A stretch of DNA of 64,000 bases, taken from Telmatactis stephensoni (taxonomy: Eukaryota; Cnidaria; Anthozoa; Actiniaria; Isophelliidae). Under the pieces are notes generated by a model that was given only the letters and a program-made list of their open reading frames with translations, had not been told where the DNA came from and ran no database searches. The stretch spans positions 434,001 through 498,000 of the forward strand of contig JALIZF010001721.1 in assembly GCA_029948255.1 (NCBI GenBank), read 5' to 3'. The position numbers were made by a program, and so were the translations under genes. Shown in pieces: positions 1 through 11,189 of this stretch. How positions within the stretch are numbered: the first letter of the stretch is position 1; each line of letters begins with the position of its first letter.

Positions 1-1301
1 TAATAAAAATACAGTTGTAGTAGTTATTTTAGTTAACCAATTAACAGCTTATAGTGTTGCTGTATATTGAATATAATGTACCTTCATCTGAGTTCAGTAA
101 GGAGTCAATGTCTGAAATTTAAGACAATTAAAAAAAGTAAGACAACAAAAGAAAAAGGGAGAAAAGTTTTGAGAATTAGGTATAATCTGAAGAAAAAGCC
201 AAGAGCGAGAAATATTTTTTAAAAAGAAAATATAACTGACAGATGGGATATCCATGGCATGCAAATCAACAACAACAACAACAACATTATCAGAAAATAC
301 ATTATACATTGCAGAAGGTCAGTTCTGAAATACAATCAGTTGTTATGAGCCATGGAAAGAGATTAGTTTCATGCTATTTATGATGTAGGAAAGGAAAAGA
401 AAGCTTATAATTACCTTCTAGATCTTTGTCTTCAGCCATGTCTATAAAAAAGTAATTGAAGTCATAAATAAGCAGGAAAAATTCTTGCTATGGAAGAAAT
501 TTAGTGACACTTGACATTGTAATTGCTTTGAATAGTCAGGCATGCAGTGTTACTAGTTGGTTGAAGTTCCATGTCATGGAAATATGATAGTACAATGTAA
601 TTATTAGTCAGTTGCTAAAGACATTTTGATAACTCAGTCAATCTTTGAATGGCAGTGAATGATTCCATTAAAGATAACATTAGTTTTATCAAAGTGAAAT
701 GTGGTCTTATTCACACAAAATTTTATCTGAACTTATGTTGAACATAAAATGAGTGAAAAGAATATAATAAATATAAAATATTATTATAAAAATTATTAGT
801 GTTAATAAAATATCACTGAACATGATAATTGTTATATTAATAACAATGTTTAAAATAGTTTTCAATGTGTGATATCAAACCAATCAACTAATGCACAAAC
901 TGCTTTGTGATCGGAGAAATAGGTTTCAAGCATGTGCAGCCTAATATGCTGTGATGGAACATTTGTATAAATATGATCTATACAGGTATGGTTATCAGTG
1001 GTAAAGCAGGACACTAATTGACTTTATTATATTTTGAAAATAATTCAAGAGTTTTGATTGGCTAAGAGCCACCGGATAAATTACCATAGTCGCCGGCTAG
1101 CTGCCCAAATTTGGAGTTATGAAAATGTTGAAAACCATTATTCGAAGTTATGACGTAATTTTCTCGAATATGGAAAATTAGCTTGCGGTATGACGTCACG
1201 CTAATTTATGCGATTCATGCCAAAAGCGGGAAAACAACAACAACATGTATTCTTGTCAACAAAGCACAACTGAGAAAGAATTATTTTCAAAAATAATAAA
1301 A
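1..1301. other. Gene-free AT-rich flank
   Basis: I see no supportable gene. There is a short (CAA)n microsatellite near 267-286. Around 1060-1200 there is a more GC-rich patch with a TGACGTCA-type word near 1192, which could be a promoter remnant, but no gene follows it. The short open frames here have no recognisable protein character. Confidence 0.5.
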
Positions 1302-1447
1302 CAATTATTGAATTCGTTTCTCGTAGGATATAGGCAATTATTAAGGCCTCGGTTTGTGTTATCTGCCTCAGCCTTCGGCTTCGGCAGATAACACAAACCT
1401 CGGCCTTAATAATTCCCCATATCCTACTCGACCTCATCCAATAATTG
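1302..1447. mobile_element. Hairpin MITE at the Helentron 3' break
   Basis: The segment is a near-perfect inverted repeat of roughly 65 bases per arm. It begins CAATTATTG and ends CAATAATTG; the inner arms GTAGGATATAGG and CCATATCCTAC, and then the GCAGATAACACAAACC arm, pair around a short loop near 1368-1382. It lies immediately after the last endonuclease codons of the Helentron, and the frame stops at its edge, so it marks the breakpoint or lies at it. No transposase is encoded. No target duplication could be read with certainty. Confidence 0.75.
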
Positions 1448-1448
1448 C

Positions 1449-1893
1449 TTAATATCCATGATCTCTTATAAATAAGTTTGATAAGACAGTTCTTTCTACA
1501 GTGTTTAACCAGTTAACATTAAAATCACCAATAAATATATTGATTTCATTAGTATGAGAAGTTAACAATTCAGATAGTATCTGTGACATTTGCTGTATTG
1601 CTACACGAGGTGAGCGGTATATACCATAGATATGTATATGTGGAGCAGCCATGAGTCTTATTGCAGTTATTTCAACACCATTTGCATTGCAGGAGCGTGG
1701 ATAACCAGGATAATAATCAATTCGACTATAGATTGCCATTCCTCCAAATGGTCTGGTATTATCAAATGATTGAATAGCATCATTTCTGTACAAATGGTAA
1801 TTATTAATGGCATACCTGCTGTCACAATCAGAAGGATGGAACCTTGTCTCAGAGAAAATATTGATATCAGTACTTGAGAAATTTAAGTCATTT
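1449..1893 (-). pseudogene. Helentron EEP endonuclease domain, distal half
   Basis: This is the second half of the exonuclease-endonuclease-phosphatase domain of the Helentron polyprotein. Continuing the frame from 1893 downwards gives FSETRFHP (catalytic Glu region), YRNDAIQ, GGMAIYSR, HIYGIYRSP and IFIGDFNVNW, the last being the GDFN motif with catalytic Asp and Asn. The frame stops at 1449-1451, right at the neighbouring MITE, before the terminal SDH motif expected for this fold, so the domain is truncated. The upstream half, with the LNTRSLHKHIEDVR motif, lies at 4709-4790 on the far side of the inserted TIR element. No Met start should be expected because this is an internal part of a polyprotein. 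Confidence 0.85.
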
Positions 1894-1927
1894 CCCTTGT
1901 AGAACCAGACATATGTAAAACCTATGT
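1894..1927 (+). repeat. Left terminal inverted repeat
   Basis: A 34-bp terminal repeat, perfectly complementary to 4675-4708. It starts CCCTTGTAGAACC and ends AAAACCTATGT. Similarity continues weakly inwards. Confidence 0.9.
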
Positions 1928-2224
1928 CAATACTATTGTTTTACTATGTTGCACTATGTTCTAGCTATGCAATGCTTGTGACTGCCTATGTATTTAGTAT
2001 GTGCACACTACAATCACATAGTCTGTGGGTATTTAAAATATAGTTAGAAACTATGTCAAAGCTATATGAATACCGAATAGTCTTTACATACATATGTCAA
2101 ACCTATGTACAATATTAGCATAGCGTTTGTATAGCTATGCATTTGCTATTTAAGCAAATGCTACTCTATGTATACACTATGTGATAATGCAACATAGAGT
2201 TTAAATATCTTTAAAGGCAAGCAT

Positions 2225-2600
2225 AGTTTTTGCATACTCTTATGTATTTTCTATGTAGTCTTTATGTATTGACTATGTGATAACATACATATAATTCACA
2301 TAGTGTATCAATATTAAATAGCTTTTGCATACTCTTATGTATTTTCTATGTAGTCTTTATGTATTGACTATGTGATAACATACATATAATTCACATAGTG
2401 TATCAATGTTTAATAGCTTTTGCATACTCTTATGTATTTTCTATGTAGTCTTTATGTATTGACTATGTGATAAAATACATATAATTCACATAGTGTATCA
2501 ATGTTTAATAGCTTTTGCATACTCTTATGTATTTTCTATGTAGTCTTTATGTATTGACTATGTGATAAAATACATATAATTCACATAGTATATCAAAGTT
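2225..2600. repeat. 95-bp tandem repeat, four copies
   Basis: The word TGCATACTCTTATGTATTTT recurs at 2231, 2326, 2421 and 2516, an exact 95-bp period. Copies differ by a few substitutions. The array lies inside the TIR element and each unit is itself rich in CTATGT and its complement. Confidence 0.9.
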
Positions 2601-3884
2601 AAATACCTTTTATACTTCTATGTATTTCCTATGCAGTCTGTATAAATTGCATAGTAAAAAACAATGAAAAATGTGGATCTTGGAAAATTCTGACACACAA
2701 CATCATAGACCTTCATTTATGCTGCTGCTTTGAAAATTTGAATTCTTATTTGTGCTTAACATTTGCTGATGTGTTTTCTGTAGCTGCAAAATAACCTTGA
2801 AAGTAATATTTTGTTGTTTCTTCTCTTCTTATGACATTTCACTTTGCTTGGGTTTACTTTCCCAGTAAATACGAGAGGAACTGGTAGCTAATATCGGAAA
2901 TGGCCAATGAAAGACCATCTTTTTATCATGTGACCTCATTTGAATATTTGGCGCCTTTGACTGCCATGATCGTTACAATGTTTGTAAATCGTGAATCTCT
3001 TCTTGAAAATCCTTTGTTTTGTGATAAAAACTGGCCTTAATTGTTCCTCAGTTAAGCTAGGAATTAATCTAGAAAGATTTTCAACCATATGGAATAATAT
3101 TTAGAAGAATAACTGCTTGAAAACCGTAGAGAACTCAATGCTGAAACCGGTAAGCCTTTATACATGATTTAGACTTTCCATCTAAAGACAATTACCTGGT
3201 ACATACATGTGGTCATCATGCTTAAATTAAAAACTTTGATTCAAACAAACTTATAAATTAATGCTTAACAATTCAGCTCAACTTTGACTGCCCTGAGTCA
3301 ATCTATCGAGTCAATTGAGTCAATCTATTCAGATGTTTAGAGTAGACATTTTTGTCAGATGCCACAGTTCATTAAGAATTTTGCCAAATTGGTTTCCACA
3401 GTTGGTATTCTGTAGTCCTTGAATTGGTTTTTAACTGCAATAATATATTATTAAGAACCTGATTGTTTTATGATTTTCAGGTACATTGTACTAGCTGTGC
3501 TTAGTTTGGAGGAGAACTGAACTGTTGCAATTAATGGAATTTGTAACATCAAGCAGTGGTTTCAAGCAGTAATTGATTTGTTAGAGATATGAGACACTTC
3601 AAATTATGGACTTCTAAGTTTTGATCAACATTCAGATGACTGTAAATGCATTTCAAAGGATCATATGATAGTATACAAAGACATTTTATTGTTTTGACTT
3701 AAAAAGTGTGTATCATGTTTTATAATTTTATTTCATATAGTCTACCAAAACATAATCTTTACTCATATTAAAGTATCGATGTAGTAATCGTGTCTTTTAT
3801 AGTATTTCATAATTTTAATATTTAATTTAGAACTATTTTAGAATATATTCCATGCAATTCGTTGGAGTGAAAATTATATAATAT

Positions 3885-4372
3885 ATATGCTGTTTCTATG
3901 TATATGCTATTCATATAATATGCTATTTCTATGCATGTGCTATTCATATAATATGCTATTTCTATGTATATGCTATTCATATAATATGCTATTTCTATGT
4001 ATATGCTATTCATATAATATGCCATTTCTATGTATATGCTATTCATATAATATGCTATTTCTATGTATATGCTATTCATAGAATATGCTATTTCTATGTA
4101 TATGCTATTCATATAATATGCTATTTCTATGTATATGCTATTCATATAATATGCTATTTCTATGCATATGCTATTCATATAGTACGTTATTTCTATGTAT
4201 ATGCTATTCATATAATATGCTATTTCTATGCATATGCTATTCATATAATATGCTATTTCTATGTATATGCTATTCATATAATGCGCAATTTCTATGTATA
4301 TGCTATTCATATAATATGCTATTTCTATGCATATGCTATTCATACAATATGTTATTTCTATGTATATGCTAT
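3885..4372. repeat. 33-bp satellite, about 14-15 copies
   Basis: The unit reads ATATGCTATTTCTATGTAT followed by ATGCTATTCATATA, with single-base variants. Because 33 is a multiple of three and the unit lacks stops in several frames, long spurious open frames appear on both strands (about 3822-4597). These are satellite artefacts, not genes. The array is inside the TIR element. Confidence 0.9.
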
Positions 4373-4674
4373 TGGAACCCTATTTACATGTATGCCCTAT
4401 TTGCAACACTATTGATACCATATGCTATTTCTATGTGTATGCTATTCAAACCCTATTTACAAGATATGGTTTGTCTATGTAAAAGCTATTTAACTAACAC
4501 TTCGATTTGTCTTCTACGCATACATAGCTTTCAAATACTATGTAAAGCGTTCCAAATGACTAGCGAAAACATAGCATTTTCTATACAATTTACATAGTAT
4601 CTGCATAATTGCCATATGCATAGTTTTTAAGTAGTTACAACATATGCTTTACATAGCCTCAGCACATAGCATTT

Positions 4675-4708
4675 ACATAGGTTTTACATATGTCTGGTTC
4701 TACAAGGG
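4675..4708 (-). repeat. Right terminal inverted repeat
   Basis: Perfect inverse of 1894-1927, ending GGTTCTACAAGGG on the plus strand, next to the TT target duplicate. Confidence 0.9.
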
Positions 4709-7700
4709 TTCTTACATCTTCAATGTGCTTATGTAAAGATCTTGTATTTAGATAACAAAGTTTTAATGGTAATTGTTCAGTATTATACATGGGATTGATG
4801 CATAACTTCAGCTTTGCATCTGTTCTCAATCTCTCCATTTCTTTTTCTACATCATGGCTGACAGCTATTTTATCTTCACAAAGATCTGTTATATACAACC
4901 CTTCTATAGTTGTTACTCTACTCAGTCCTACATAGTGGATATGAGGTATTGCTTTCTTTGTATCAAAATTTACAACTATTTTAGTCTCAGTATCACCTTG
5001 TGATCTATGAATAGTTTTTGCAGCGGCAGGTCTCAATGGAAACTGCTTCCTTACAACTTGTACTGTTTTTTGTCTACCAACAAAAAAGTGTGTCACTATA
5101 GGTTTAATGGGGGTCCATGTAGGTTCAATATGTTGCTCATATAACTGCTTATTATCAAGTCTAGTTTTCTCACCAACATCAGCATGATCAAACTGTACCC
5201 ATATTATGCCAGATGGGTTGTCTGGTTGTTGCAACTGAATCATTTTAACCACATTTCCTGCACCATTAGTTAGACCATCAGTTGTGCATATATTAAGAGA
5301 GATCTCTGTTCTTTCACCTACTGCAATATTCAAAACTGTATGTAATTGTCTAGTTTTATTAGGATCATCATAAGGTATTTGACTGATTATCTTATCTCTG
5401 AGTTCTTGTGAATTTGCTCCAATGACACTATCATGTGCTTTGATAGAATATTTGGGACCTGTCACAGCATTGTGGATCTTCTTATTAAATTCATTTACTT
5501 TCTTATTTTGTATAAACAAGTGTGGAAACTGTAATGGATAGTCAGAGCTATTTTGACATATCAATCTTTCCTTAAATTTGCAAATGTCATCAGTGCTATG
5601 TTTGCCTTCTCTCAGTCTGTTTAGCATTTCAGCAAAATGCTTACTTTCTCGTTGTCTCATAATTTTGTGAAGTTCAAACATTTTGAAATGTTCTTGCCAA
5701 AGGTTCGGGGCAAGAATGCTATATTCTGAATTGTTCATTTCTTTGAATATATAACTATCCATGACAGGCTGAAGTTGAAATAGATCACCTATAGCTATAA
5801 TACTCACACCTCCAAAGGGTAATGCACTACCTTTAATATCTTTAAGTCTATTGTTTATTTGAATGTTGAACATGCTGTTACCAACCATGGATATTTCGTC
5901 CAGCAAAATAAGTTTTAGTCCGCCAAGCTGACATCTTAGAGTATTCAGTCTACTCGAGTCTAAACTTTTGTAAGACTTTAAAGAATGAAAAGCTGATATT
6001 GAAAGTGCAGTGTGTATTGTACTTCCCCTAATGTTATATGCAGCTTTACCAGTGGGTGCTAATAACAACACCTTGACTTCACCAAAGTCAACACCAGCTC
6101 TGGTATTATAATACTTTAATGCAGCCTGATACAAGGCTTTTGTGACTTGTGTTTTTCCCACACCAGCTCCCCCACTGAGGAAGCAGTAAAAAGGGTCTTG
6201 AGATGTTTTAATTAGATGTAACACATGGTAAAAGAACTCCTTTTGTTCTTTGTTTAAAATTTGAATCATGTGCCTATACTCATCATCTTGTAATTCATTT
6301 AATATCAATGGTTGACGATTTGTATCAACTGATGGAATTCCAAGATCATCCGATAAACTATATTCCTCATTAAAATCAGAATGTAAATCTATATTTCCTT
6401 CTGATGCATCTTTATGTTCCATGTCTTGAGTACATGGTGCTATTAGGTCATATTGACCATCATTGTCTTCCATGCTATTTATTTGTTCTTGTATTTCATT
6501 GAAGTCCTCATTGCAAATGGCATATTGTTTCATTTGATGACGTATTTTACTGGCACATGTCGAATAGTATTCCTGATAAGACTGGCAACTACCAATCAAA
6601 TCAGTGTCCTCATTTCTCCATGATGTAAAAAGCATGATGAGTTCACGGTAGTATTTTTCTGGTTCAGCCTCTTTATTAAACCACACACTTCTTATTATCC
6701 TAGCTTTTGATCTCTTTTTGTTTTTTGATGTTTTTATCTTATAAGTATCACTGTTCTCGTCATCATTTAGATCATCATTAGCTTTTTCTAATAAAAGGTT
6801 ATCATTGTCATATTCATCAGATTGTTTTGAATAAACTTTTGCACTAGAGTCATACCATGCAGCCCAATCTGCTAGTGTTAAGTGCTCAAGCTTAGATGGG
6901 CGTTTACTGTATCTTTTTAATAATCCACTGGTATAGATGTCTTCACATTCATCATCCATTTCTTTAATATCATTCATAGGCTTTAAAAGTTTGACCCACT
7001 CATCAGGTGGTGAAGTATTAATAAAAACAATCTCACGAGAACTTTTTCTCAAAGGAAGCTGTAAAAGTAGATAGACTGCTTCTTGTGCACTTATTTCAAC
7101 ATTATTTAGAAACTTACTGCCAATATCTCTGACTTGTTGTTTAATATTAGCATTGCCCTTTCTTGCCTCGGCACAAGCATTTCTTAGAAGTTCACTCATG
7201 CCTTTTTGAGCTTTAGATATATAATTTACAATATATACTGCACATGCATAGACATCTAAAACAAACTGAATGTCCATATTTGCTCGCCATGCAGTAAGAC
7301 AGGCAGGATTGTAATTATTAATTCTTAATTCATTTGGATTTCTTTTCATGAAAATTGTTGGTGTAGTGATGGATGATCTTATTGCTAGGATATAGTTTTC
7401 TTCTGTAATTTGTAGATTATTCAGCAATTCATCAAATTTAATATCTAGTCCTTCTTTTTCGTTATTTAAATATTGTTTAACATTTTTCCATGCATCCTTA
7501 TGAGCATCAACTTCCTGAGGTGATATTTCATTAAGATCCAAAGGATATAAAATCGTTGATTGTCTCATAGGAGGCTGCGGGTAATTGAATCTACATTCAT
7601 TTTTTTGCTTCTTACGGCATGTATGAGAATGCCTGTGAACCTGTCTATTGACTAATTGCATTAGTTCAGCATTGTTTGATGGCTTGTGGCAAGTAATTAT

Positions 7701-9050
7701 CTTGTCAATATATGATATAACTTCCTTATCACTATTCTCTGCAAATCGTGGTGCATTTTCTATCCATATTAACATATGAATGTGAGGTGATCCTCTCTGT
7801 TGGTATTCAACTCTGTAAAACCAATCAGAAATTTGACCTAATGGTGCAGCATGAGTTAATAGAAACTTTCTAATGAATTGACTTATCTGATAATCAAAAT
7901 GTCTTGCACAAGTAACTGGATCACTTTGTATTAATCGACATTTTTCTTGCCAATTTAAACTGCTTAAATGTTCATCAGTGTATTTCTTATGATCAACAAG
8001 TTGGCCAAGGATTCTTAGGAGATGCATCCACTGTGTTTCTGCTGATGAGAAGCTACAAAACAATGTAGCTGGTCCTAACTGTCTTATCATAGCAAACAGA
8101 TCTCTTTTAGCTTTTTCAAAGTATGGTGGTGATCCCCTGATAGCTCTTAAAAATTTATACCCTTCATCATGATGAATTATTTTTTCTAAAGCACCCTGTT
8201 GCTTTAAATCTCTAGCTTTTAGTGATCTTTTATCATTACCTTTGCATTTTCTAAGGGCAACTTGTGATTTTCCTAGTAAAATTTTCATTTGAAGTTTTTT
8301 TGTTTTGAAGAAAATATTTTCAACACACATTGCAACTCTTCGATCAGAACGTCGAAGTTCAGATTTACATATATCACTATAATGAACTTTAACAATGCGT
8401 TTTTTATTGTCAGGTCTTTTCTGACCAAGAAATATACCTGGATATGCTAACTCTTCAGAATATATGTCTCTAAATATACTCAAAGGCATATTTCCTTCTG
8501 CTGGGGCAACATTAAGAATGTGCTGTTGCTCATTATTTTCTAAAAAATTTGGTGCTGTAAGCAAAGTATCAGTTACACCAGCAGCAATTTCTGCTTCATC
8601 TTCACTCCAGTCATCTTCGTCATTTATAGAAGAGGAACCTACCTCTTCAATGTCATTTGATTTTATTTGCAGTTCAGCTATGCTTTCATTCTCAAATGCC
8701 AATTCAGAATTATTGTATGTATTTATCCAGTCTTGGTTCAATATTATGCCTTCCTCTTTATAAAGTTCACTATTACTGAGGAGCCAAACTGCAGCCCTGA
8801 TAACTTTTTCAGGTCTTACATTTAAAGACAGTGCATTACTTTTATACTTTAACTTTCTTTTCAAATTAACTTTAATTGTACCAGTCTCACTTGCTAACCG
8901 TGGTAACATATTGACAGTATTTGTAACTTCTGCAGGTACATTGACAATATTGCCATGTATCTTAAGTTGTCTTCCTCTAGGTGCTTGCATCAATTTTTTG
9001 GAATGCAATTCTTGGTGCCAATAACCTACATTCCAATTCATTAAGATCAA
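4709..9050 (-). CDS. Helentron Rep-helicase polyprotein core
   Basis: A 1463-codon open frame carrying the replication functions of a rolling-circle transposon. The HUH nuclease motif is GSPHIHMLI with metal-binding His at residues 423 and 425. The paired catalytic tyrosines are Y606 and Y610 in YIVNYISK. The SF1/Pif1-like helicase follows: Walker A GGAGVGKTQ (Lys 966), LLLAPTGKAA, Walker B LILLDEISMVG, the GDLFQLQPV motif, and a C-terminal IHRSQG and VGLSRVT. The last residues, LNTRSLHKHIEDVR, begin the endonuclease before the frame runs into the inserted TIR element. The first Met is not the true start: true coding continues upstream in another frame (FFDLNELE, APRIAFQ) across a frameshift near 8995. 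Confidence 0.92.
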
Positions 9051-9722
9051 AAAACTCTGGTTTTTCTGGAAATTTCATACCATTAACTACTGCACAATAC
9101 TGGAATTCTGCTTTTGGTTAAATGATTATGGCATGTTCTACAAATCCCACTCTTTATCATCAATGCTTTTTGTTTCACATAGGTATTTGATGATATCAGG
9201 ATTTGACTCTCTGAGCTTATTAGCATAAACTACACTATGTTTGTACCATAACTGATCACAACAGGTACATATGTAAAGTGGACCTTGAGATACAAGGTCA
9301 TGAAACTTTGAAACCAGTGACTGTAGATGTTCTTCCTTTTCAAAACTATCATAAATTTGATCTTCAGGAATGCAGTTCGTATTTGTAGTATAATTTTCTT
9401 CATTCTGAATACCATCTTTAGATGAGGTTGACTCTTTTTCAAAAGGATGTTTTGATGATTTATCTAAGGTGACATAAGTACTACTTTCAACTTTGTTTTC
9501 CTTGTTAATCATTGGCTCTTTTTGTTGTCTGTATGTTTTCATATATTCCCTCATATAAGTATTTCGATTACTTTTAGCTGGTTTTGAACTATTCTTAGTT
9601 AATGGTGAGGTGTGATTTTGTTTTTGCTTGTCCTTGCACTGTCTATACTGTTTCATATACTCCATCATGTATGTATTTCTATTTGCTTTATCAGATTTTG
9701 TTCTTTTATTAGAGTTTTCTTG
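9051..9722 (-). pseudogene. Helentron linker: YMKxY repeats and zinc-binding region
   Basis: The minus-strand frame at 9138-9720 gives three repeats of the type TYMMEYMKQYRQ / TYMREYMKTYRQQKE, a polar region, and then a Cys cluster (PLYICTCCDQLWYKHSV). After a frameshift near 9139 come CRTCHNHLTKSRIP, and after another near 9085 NGMKFPEKPEFFDLNELE, which leads into the Rep-helicase frame. The Cys pattern suggests a zinc finger N-terminal to Rep, as is usual in Helitrons and Helentrons. Three frame breaks within about 150 bases mark it as broken. Confidence 0.8.
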
Positions 9723-10214
9723 ACAATTAAGTAGTATGTACTTTTCTTTTGCGATTGTGATTGATTATCTGGTTTGATAAATTGTTTTCTGTTTGATTGC
9801 TGCTATTTTGAATTAGAAAGGAAGATCCCTGAGATTGGATTGGATATGTTGAAACATAATGCATTTCACCAATATGCCCAATGTATATAGATGTCATATC
9901 TCGTAGCATTATTATTCCTGAAGGTTCAACAGAAGTAATCTCTGTAAAGTTTTCTTGTGATTCTATAACATTAATCCTCAAATTCATTGATTCTGATACT
10001 GCTTGTATTATAATGTGATCAGCCCATGTTCCTTGCATAGACATATTAGATAGATATTGCAGCCATGATGCCTCTACATTGCTTTCAATAAATCTCTCTG
10101 GATTTTCTGTTAAATATCTAATACCAGCAGTTCTAATTTCAAAATGACGGTCAGCATTACCATACAATTGATGTGATACAGCTCTAAAGAAACAATCACC
10201 ACCTCCGCCAACAT
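9723..10214 (-). pseudogene. Helentron OTU cysteine-protease domain
   Basis: The frame reads KLDVGGGGDCFFRAVSHQLYG at its start, giving the OTU catalytic Asp and Cys (codons at 10195-10197 and 10192-10194). Then come ADRHFEIRTAGIRYL, WADHIIIQAVSESM and, near the end, GEMHYVST with the expected catalytic His (about 9857). The complete triad is therefore present. OTU domains are common partners of animal Helentrons, where they may process the polyprotein or remove ubiquitin. The frame is offset from the upstream 2A-bearing ORF by a frameshift at about 10212-10222 and from the downstream linker by one at about 9722. Confidence 0.85.
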
Positions 10215-11189
10215 CTAGCTTAATCCATGTCTAAGTAATCTATAGTTTAGCAAGAAATGATGATTATCAAAAGGACCTGGATTAAATTCAATATCACCAG
10301 ACAGTAACAGTTTTCTTTTATATAAATAGTCCAACCTTGCCAAGCAACTAGTAGATACTAACTTGTAAATTAAAGAATTATGATGATGAACTATTTGATT
10401 GTGCCGCTTGCAATTTTTTGATATCCAGCGATAATTACGATAATAATGACTGAAAAAGCTACCTTGTCTTTGTGTATACTTGACAAACCATTGTTTATAT
10501 TTAGCTACAATGGCGTACATAATTGATGAAACAGGAAATGTTTTCTTAACAAACTCCTTAATTTTACGTCTTAGTTTTCTTTTTTTCAACAATGCAATCA
10601 CTTTTCTAAAATTTACTCGAGAAGGTTCTCTATCTCGATGACGATGATGGACAGTAACGCGTGTTCTGGTACGAGATCTCAATTGCTTAAATTGACAAAA
10701 TTTCAATGTTTCTAGCCCATAAAGTTTGGAGCACGGAAGATTATAAAAGTTTACTAACAAATTGATAAATCCATCGATAGACACAGCTTTCATAGACAGT
10801 GTCATAGGTTTATCTTTGCACGCCGTAAAAGGAAGTGCTAGTGTTTGTTTGGCCTTGCAATCAAGGTCCACATGTTTGAGCTCTTCGTAAATACGAAGGC
10901 CATTATATTCCCTTAATAGGGGTTGAAATATTGTAGAATCAAGTGATTTATTTGAAAGTTTACATGTAATCGTTGTAAACTTGTTTGCTGTTGCTAGAGG
11001 ATAGAACATTTGTGAAAGGTTCAAACGAGATCGAGACGAATACTTCAATGTGGTAAGTTTATTACTTACACTCCAAAACGGCCTCAAAATTGAATAATGA
11101 TTTAAAAATTCTCCATAAGAATAAACTTGACACATTCTATTAAAGCTGAGCCTTATCGATGGGCGTAAAAACATTGTTAAAAACATCAC
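10215..11189 (-). CDS. Helentron N-terminal ORF ending in a 2A-like motif
   Basis: A 324-codon frame rich in Arg, Lys and Tyr (for example LKKRKLRRKIKEFVKK), suggesting a nucleic-acid-binding basic protein. I recognise no catalytic domain. Near its end is LLLSGDIEFNPGP, a match to the 2A ribosome-skipping consensus D-V/I-E-x-N-P-G-P with the hydrophobic stretch usually found before it. After it the frame gives NYRLLRHGL and then shifts into the OTU domain. ATG 11189 follows a GTAAGT splice-donor-like sequence (11188-11193) that is conserved in the second copy at 22559, so the first part of this frame may be intronic. In the second copy TTTCAG stands where this copy has TTTCAA (near 10923). 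Confidence 0.7.
   Translation of the reverse strand: MMFLTMFLRPSIRLSFNRMCQVYSYGEFLNHYSILRPFWSVSNKLTTLKYSSRSRLNLSQMFYPLATANKFTTITCKLSNKSLDSTIFQPLLREYNGLRIYEELKHVDLDCKAKQTLALPFTACKDKPMTLSMKAVSIDGFINLLVNFYNLPCSKLYGLETLKFCQFKQLRSRTRTRVTVHHRHRDREPSRVNFRKVIALLKKRKLRRKIKEFVKKTFPVSSIMYAIVAKYKQWFVKYTQRQGSFFSHYYRNYRWISKNCKRHNQIVHHHNSLIYKLVSTSCLARLDYLYKRKLLLSGDIEFNPGPFDNHHFLLNYRLLRHGLS
10272..10322 (-). other. 2A-like ribosome-skipping motif
   Basis: The codons give KRKLLLSGDIEFNPGP, with the Gly-Pro skipping point at 10274/10275. The 2A consensus is well established in picornaviruses and in some non-LTR retrotransposons of marine invertebrates. Here it would release the basic N-terminal protein from the OTU-Rep-helicase-endonuclease polyprotein. 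The motif is read directly; the function is inferred. Confidence 0.8.

Larger units (their letters stand above)
1894..4708. mobile_element. 2815-bp TIR element of CTATGT words, inside the endonuclease
   Basis: The ends are perfect 34-bp inverted repeats starting CCCTTGTAGAACCAGACATA. A TT dinucleotide flanks each end (1892-1893 and 4709-4710). Removing the element with one TT leaves the codons for D-V-R-N-D-L-N in frame, joining the two halves of the endonuclease, so this is a clean insertion with a probable 2-bp target duplication. The interior encodes no transposase. It is made of variants of CTATGT/ACATAG, including a 95-bp tandem repeat and a 33-bp satellite. The superfamily is unclear: CCCT ends recall piggyBac, but there is no TTAA. 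Confidence 0.85.

Noticed and set aside
1201..1437. 78-codon minus-strand ORF
   Set aside because: It spans the hairpin MITE arms and has no protein-like composition.
2225..4372. CRISPR-like repeat array
   Set aside because: Repeats are contiguous with no unique spacers, and the genome is eukaryotic.
3822..4597. Long open frames on both strands (up to 173 codons)
   Set aside because: They are translations of the 33-bp satellite and have no non-repetitive content.
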